27,241 nucleotides of DNA from JAVWIF01 sp036639635 (GTDB lineage: Bacteria; Bacillota_I; Bacilli_A; Erysipelotrichales; Erysipelotrichaceae), in the NCBI GenBank assembly GCA_036639635.1, contig JAVWIF010000021.1:1-27241 (forward strand), given 5' to 3'. A program made the position numbers and the translations under genes. This document shows, piece by piece, positions 23,091 through 27,241 of the stretch (the first letter of the stretch is position 1; each line of letters starts with the position of its first letter). The notes under the pieces are model-generated. The model worked only from the letters and a program-made list of their open reading frames with translations, did no database searches and was not told the origin of the DNA.

Positions 23091-25262
23091 TTATACAAAT
23101 TTATGCAAAATTTTTTGTGTTAAGGTACTTTTACGATCATGGCGATCTTGTACTTGAATAGCATGTTTAAAGACAGTTACATCACCTAAAAGAACAAGAC
23201 TTTTTTTAGCACGCGTAACCCCTGTATACATGAGTCTTTTTTGTAACATATAACGATAATCTTTAACCACTGGCATGATGACAATTGGATATTCACTTCC
23301 CTGTGATTTATGGATAGATATACAATATGCATGGGTTATATTATATATTTGTTCCCCACTATATTCAACAATAATTCCATCAAAATCAACGAGGATATGA
23401 TGCTGGTGATAAGAATCATTACTTGCACTTTCTATTTCTAAAATCTTTCCAATATCTCCGTTATATACATCATCTTCTGGTTGATTTTTTAACTGAAGCA
23501 CTTTATCATTTTCACGATATACATGATAGCCAATCTTTATTTCTTTTTTATGAGGGGAAGACGGATTCATCATTTTCTGTAAAGCATTATTTAGAGCATC
23601 AATACCCGCCACTCCACCATACATCGGTGCAAGTACTTGGATATCTTTATTTTCATACCCTTTTTCTAAAGCATTAGAAACAATCCTTAACAAAACATCT
23701 TTTACTTCATAATTCTCGCAGTTAAAAAACGCAATGTCTTTAGCATTATCTAATATATCCGCCTTGCCTTCTCGTATTTCATGAGCTAAGGTAACGACAT
23801 CACTGCCAACACTCTGGCGAAAGATTTTCTCTAAACGACTAACACAAAATTTTTGACTTTCAATCATATCTTTTAAAACACAACCAGGCCCTACACTTGG
23901 CAATTGATCTTCATCTCCAATGATTAAGATTTTTTTAATATTACGACTAGCTTTTAATAGATTATAAAATAACCATTGATCCACCATCGAAAACTCATCA
24001 ATAATTAATAAATCGGTACTGATTGGATCTTTTTCATTCACAAGAAACGTATTGGCTTCCAAGTCCCACTTCAGTAAGCTATGAATAGTGGTCGCACCTT
24101 CATTGCTCAATTCACTCAAACGCTTACTAGCACGTCCCGTAGGAGCGCACAAAGACACTAAGTTACTTGGAAAGTATTTATGATACAAAGAAAGAATACC
24201 TTGTACAATGGTTGTCTTACCCGTTCCAGGACCTCCAGTAATAATAGAAAATGGTTGATGAAAGAAATCCGTAATCGCTTGTTGTTGCTTGGCTTCATAA
24301 GTAATTGATAAACGTTCTTCTAATTCTTTCATATCGTGAATAAGTGAAGCGTCTGGAAGTTTTTCTTCTTCAACATAAGGGAAATGTGCTAAAAAAGTCG
24401 CAATTCCTTTTTCAGCATCATATTGGGTATGATGATAAATACGTTCTTCTTCAACAAACAAAAGACGCTCATGTACTAACTCTTCCATGTATTGTTGTTC
24501 ATCTAGTTCAAAATCAAATTCTTTACGAATGCGTTTATGAACTTGTTCCTTACTCGTATATGTATCCCCATTACGCATACAAAGATCTAATACGACAGAT
24601 AAAAGAGCTGCTTTTAAGCGATAAGGGTGGTCTTTTTCAAAATGTAACTCTTCTGCTAATTTATCTGCTGTACGAAACCCTATTCCATCTATTTCTTCAA
24701 TTAAACGATAGGGATTTTCTTTTACTACAGCAACACTTTCTTCACCATAGCAAGCTTCCATTTTCATAATATTTTTGATACTAATTCCAAAACGACTAAA
24801 AAAAGCAACATTATCATCGCCTTCCTCATGTTCTTTTATTCCTTTAATGATACTTTGTCTTTTTTTATCATTTAAGATGGTGACTTGTTCTAATACACTT
24901 TCATCTGCTTTTATTTTAGCTATGGCATCTTCTCCAAGTACTTCTATGATAGCTGCAGCAGTTTGTTTTCCAATACCAGAAAACAAACTACTAGAAAAAT
25001 AACGAATCAAAGATGTCTCATCACTTGGCATCATCTTTTCATAAGCTGATACTTGAAACTGTATACCATAACGTGGATGATCAACATAGGTTCCATGTAA
25101 CTTATAAATTTCATCTTCATAAAGTTCACTAAAATAACCTGTCGCACTAAAATCTTCTTCCAAGGTATCGTATGTTACAAACTTGGCAACGCTATAACCA
25201 TTTTGTTCATTACGAAAAATGATATGAACTAGCTTTGCTTGCAGGATTTCTTCATCTTTCAT
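23091..25262 (-). CDS. recD2: ATP-dependent RecD2-like DNA helicase
   Basis: A superfamily 1B 5'-3' DNA helicase of the RecD2/YrrC type, which works without RecBC and affects repair and replication fork progress. The 723-aa protein has the long N-terminal region typical of RecD2 with an OB fold (about 1-75) and helix-hairpin-helix motifs (FSGIGKQTAAAII near 94; IDGIGFRTADKLAEE near 192). The helicase core has GGPGTGKTT (near 342), CAPTGRASKRL, IIDEFSMVD (near 418) and GDEDQLPSVGPG. An SH3-like region follows, and the last motif is SIHKSQGSEYP near 650. GGAGAG precedes the start. It is 13 bases from the CPBP gene. Confidence 0.93.
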   Translation of the reverse strand: MKDEEILQAKLVHIIFRNEQNGYSVAKFVTYDTLEEDFSATGYFSELYEDEIYKLHGTYVDHPRYGIQFQVSAYEKMMPSDETSLIRYFSSSLFSGIGKQTAAAIIEVLGEDAIAKIKADESVLEQVTILNDKKRQSIIKGIKEHEEGDDNVAFFSRFGISIKNIMKMEACYGEESVAVVKENPYRLIEEIDGIGFRTADKLAEELHFEKDHPYRLKAALLSVVLDLCMRNGDTYTSKEQVHKRIRKEFDFELDEQQYMEELVHERLLFVEEERIYHHTQYDAEKGIATFLAHFPYVEEEKLPDASLIHDMKELEERLSITYEAKQQQAITDFFHQPFSIITGGPGTGKTTIVQGILSLYHKYFPSNLVSLCAPTGRASKRLSELSNEGATTIHSLLKWDLEANTFLVNEKDPISTDLLIIDEFSMVDQWLFYNLLKASRNIKKILIIGDEDQLPSVGPGCVLKDMIESQKFCVSRLEKIFRQSVGSDVVTLAHEIREGKADILDNAKDIAFFNCENYEVKDVLLRIVSNALEKGYENKDIQVLAPMYGGVAGIDALNNALQKMMNPSSPHKKEIKIGYHVYRENDKVLQLKNQPEDDVYNGDIGKILEIESASNDSYHQHHILVDFDGIIVEYSGEQIYNITHAYCISIHKSQGSEYPIVIMPVVKDYRYMLQKRLMYTGVTRAKKSLVLLGDVTVFKHAIQVQDRHDRKSTLTQKILHKFV

Positions 25263-25275
25263 TTGCTCTCCTTTA

Positions 25276-25971
25276 TCATAATATTGTTAAAAACGCTAGT
25301 AAATTATTAAGACAATGAATACTGATGGGTACCCATATTGTATCACTTTTTTCATATGCTAATGCTAATATAAAACCAATGCTTGCATATACAAATAAAT
25401 ACGTAACATCGATAAAATCACCGCTCACTAAGCTACTCATTATATGAATTGACCCAAATAGCACACTGCTTATAAGTGCTGATATTAAAAAGTTTAACCG
25501 AACACGTAAATATTTAAATACACCGGCACGAAATACGCATTCTTCCACAATTGGTAAAATTATACCAGAAAAAAGAAAGGTCGTAAAAGGCAGTGTATGC
25601 AAAGAAGAAATCACTTCTCCTTGATTTACACTATCACTCGTATTTGTTAGAAGAGAAATCAACAAGGAGCACGCTAGATTTACAATAACAAGGATACATA
25701 TAAAAATTGTGATACGTTTTAAATGCGTCTTCCAATGTTGTCTAAAGCTCAAAAATTCTTTTCGTAAAAGTGGTAAAGCTAATAAAGTAGTGACCATAAA
25801 AGTCAAAAGATACACGAACCATTGTGTACTAGGCAATAAATAGGTAGCTTGCGGATTTAGTTTTAAGGTTAGTAAGGTTGCTAAAAAGGGATATACAAGC
25901 ATATAACCTAAAAAATAATGTACCACTAGAGCAAATGTACGTGGTGTTGTTAGTGAGCCTTTATGATGCAT
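25276..25971 (-). CDS. CPBP family intramembrane metalloprotease (Abi domain)
   Basis: A membrane protein of about 231 aa with about seven hydrophobic segments and the three CPBP/Abi motifs: EECVFR (near 141), FGSIH (near 172) and HCLNN (near 218). These supply the Glu, His and Asn residues of the family. Relatives include eukaryotic CAAX proteases (Rce1) and bacterial proteins linked to bacteriocin immunity; the substrate is unknown here. The start is uncertain: ATG 25971 overlaps the end of mnmA by 11 bases but has no clear ribosome site. The frame stays open upstream to TTG 26031 inside mnmA, and GTG 25980 is another option. Whichever is used, it appears co-transcribed with mnmA and recD2. 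Confidence 0.8.
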   Translation of the reverse strand: MHHKGSLTTPRTFALVVHYFLGYMLVYPFLATLLTLKLNPQATYLLPSTQWFVYLLTFMVTTLLALPLLRKEFLSFRQHWKTHLKRITIFICILVIVNLACSLLISLLTNTSDSVNQGEVISSLHTLPFTTFLFSGIILPIVEECVFRAGVFKYLRVRLNFLISALISSVLFGSIHIMSSLVSGDFIDVTYLFVYASIGFILALAYEKSDTIWVPISIHCLNNLLAFLTIL

Positions 25972-27121
25972 TAGAAACACGCTTATTAATTTTATGTTGC
26001 ATACTCTCTCCTTGTTTAAACACCTCTTCAATTACACCACCGCCAAGACAAACTTCTTGATCATAAAAGACGGCTTCTTGCCCACAAGTTATAGAAGATA
26101 CACCTTGTGGATAACGTACAAGAACTGTTTTATCATCAACAAAACGGATACTTACAGCATTATCTTTTTGACGATAACGAAATTTCGCACTACAAATTAA
26201 TTCTTCTTTAGGAAGCTCATTCGCAAACCAATTCACTCCAGAAACAATACAAGAATCGCTATAAAGCCAATCACTTTCATTTCCATTTGTGACATATAAA
26301 ATATTCTTTTCAACATCTTTTCCAACCACGAACCATGGGCCTAAATTACCACCGATTCCTAGTCCTTTTCGTTGCCCTATGGTATAGTATAAAACACCAA
26401 CATGTTTCCCAACTGTTTCTAAACTCTCGATATCAACAATTGTACCTTCTTTGCTTGGTAGGTAATTTTGGAGAAACTCACGAAAATTACGTTCTCCGAT
26501 AAAACAGATTCCAGTTGAATCTTTCTTTTCAGCAACGCTTGCTAACGCTAACTTCTCTGCAAGTTGGCGCACCTCGTGTTTTTCTAAATGCCCAATCGGA
26601 AAAAGGGTATGTTGGAGGGCATCTTGTGTAATTTGACATAGAAAATACGTTTGATCTTTATTATCATCCGCCCCTCTTAACATTTCACTAGTAGTAGAGG
26701 TATGCCGCACTTGCGCATAGTGTCCTGTAGCAAGCGTATCAAATCCTTGTTGTTTCGCAAATTTCATAAATGCATCAAATTTAATATATTTATTACAAAG
26801 AATATCTGGATTTGGAGTTCTTCCTTTTTTATATTCAGACAAAAAATAAGTAAATACGTTATCCCAATATTCTTTCACAAAATCTACTCTCAATAAAGGT
26901 AATCCTAATTTATCAGCAACAGCTTTCGCATCTGCATAATCTTGTTCTTGAGGACAAACATCATCTTGAATGGTGGGATTTCCCATAATATCATTGTTTG
27001 CATAAGAATCCCAGTTACGCATAAAAGCACAGGTAACATCATACCCGTCTTCTTTTAATAAGTAAGCAGCTACTGCTGAATCTACACCACCAGAAAGTCC
27101 TAATAATACCTTTTGTTTCAT
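25961..27121 (-). CDS. mnmA: tRNA 2-thiouridylase MnmA
   Basis: MnmA adds sulfur to position 2 of wobble U34 in tRNAs for Glu, Gln and Lys. The 386-aa protein has the PP-loop SGGVDS (10-15), which activates the uridine, and the catalytic cysteines in DILCNKYIKF (near 108) and STGICFIGE (near 205). YTIGQRKGLGIGG and the C-terminal beta-barrel with VCLGGGVIEEV follow. ATG 27121 is placed six bases after AGGTGA; the in-frame GTG at 27130 overlaps that site. A sulfur donor such as a NifS-like desulfurase, often adjacent, is not in the window. The C-terminus extends about 15 residues beyond the usual GGG(V/T)IEEV end and overlaps the CPBP gene. Confidence 0.95.
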   Translation of the reverse strand: MKQKVLLGLSGGVDSAVAAYLLKEDGYDVTCAFMRNWDSYANNDIMGNPTIQDDVCPQEQDYADAKAVADKLGLPLLRVDFVKEYWDNVFTYFLSEYKKGRTPNPDILCNKYIKFDAFMKFAKQQGFDTLATGHYAQVRHTSTTSEMLRGADDNKDQTYFLCQITQDALQHTLFPIGHLEKHEVRQLAEKLALASVAEKKDSTGICFIGERNFREFLQNYLPSKEGTIVDIESLETVGKHVGVLYYTIGQRKGLGIGGNLGPWFVVGKDVEKNILYVTNGNESDWLYSDSCIVSGVNWFANELPKEELICSAKFRYRQKDNAVSIRFVDDKTVLVRYPQGVSSITCGQEAVFYDQEVCLGGGVIEEVFKQGESMQHKINKRVSNAS

Positions 27122-27149
27122 CCTTATCACCTATCTATTCATGTGTTAT

Positions 27150-27155
27150 ATTATA
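27150..27155 (-). promoter_or_regulatory. -10 candidate for the mnmA operon
   Basis: On the minus strand a perfect TATAAT lies about 29 bases before the mnmA start codon, after the rRNA terminator. No acceptable -35 box or TG extension is present, so the assignment is weak, but mnmA needs some promoter here. Confidence 0.4.
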
Positions 27156-27186
27156 CCTTACTCGTTCCTAAAAAGAAACATAAAAC

Positions 27187-27213
27187 AAAAAAAAGACACC
27201 CGTAAGAGTGTCT
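27187..27213 (-). terminator. Terminator of the rRNA operon
   Basis: On the minus strand AGACACTC pairs with GGGTGTCT over the loop TTAC (one T-G pair), followed by eight T. It lies just after the end of the 5S rRNA. Confidence 0.85.
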
Positions 27214-27216
27214 ATA

Positions 27217-27241
27217 ACCTGGCAACGTGCTATCTTCACTA
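27217..27241 (-). rRNA. rrf: 5S ribosomal RNA, 3' end only
   Basis: The minus strand at the window edge ends in GAAGATAGCACGTTGCCAGG, which matches the conserved 3' part of Firmicutes 5S rRNA (AGUAG-ACGUUGCCAGG type). Only about 25 bases are inside the window. The terminator directly after it supports the end of an rRNA operon (probably 16S-23S-5S) running in from the right. Confidence 0.75.

Noticed and set aside
24344..24769. 141-codon plus-strand ORF opposite recD2
   Set aside because: It is an antisense shadow of a well-conserved gene, with no ribosome site and a composition that mirrors recD2 codons.

Overview
The window is a low-GC chromosomal segment from a Bacillota (Firmicutes) bacterium. 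Three things point to the Erysipelotrichia or a close relative: the gene content, the strong AT bias, and an SMC protein with shortened coiled-coil arms. That lineage is an inference from family knowledge, not a database match. Almost everything is core housekeeping DNA, and nearly all genes lie on the minus strand, so the map reads from right to left.

Layout on the minus strand, right to left. (1) The extreme right edge holds the 3' end of a 5S rRNA and its terminator, the end of an rRNA operon. (2) mnmA, a CPBP membrane protease, recD2 and a 58-residue membrane microprotein follow, closed by a hairpin terminator; an AI-2E-type permease starts immediately after the U-tract. (3) An alanine T-box leader controls alaS-ireB-ruvX-DUF1292-mltG, and greA follows from its own promoter; this resembles the order around alaS in Bacillus. 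(4) comEA-comEC-holA-sdaA-GIY-YIG is a tightly coupled five-gene run that mixes DNA uptake, the clamp loader and serine catabolism. (5) A plus-strand hemolysin III-type gene diverges from smc-ftsY-ylxM-ackA-nrnA, a second coupled run that ends in a strong terminator. (6) dnaE (DnaE-type Pol III alpha) follows from its own promoter.

The least ordinary part is the left 570 bases. I read it as a complete type I toxin-antitoxin locus of the Fst/par type. A 30-residue membrane peptide is encoded on the plus strand behind an unusually strong but hairpin-sequestered ribosome site. A convergent antisense RNA of about 70 nt has a near-consensus sigma-A promoter. The two transcripts share a bidirectional terminator, and a 20-nt direct repeat makes the antisense RNA complementary to the toxin start codon region. 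This locus is too short for ordinary gene calling and is the main candidate for an undescribed system here.

No insertion sequence, CRISPR array, tRNA or integrase was seen. No gene-free stretch exceeds 300 bases. The larger gaps are the T-box leader (about 280 bases), the greA-comEA spacer (about 290 bases) and the two flanks of the toxin gene.
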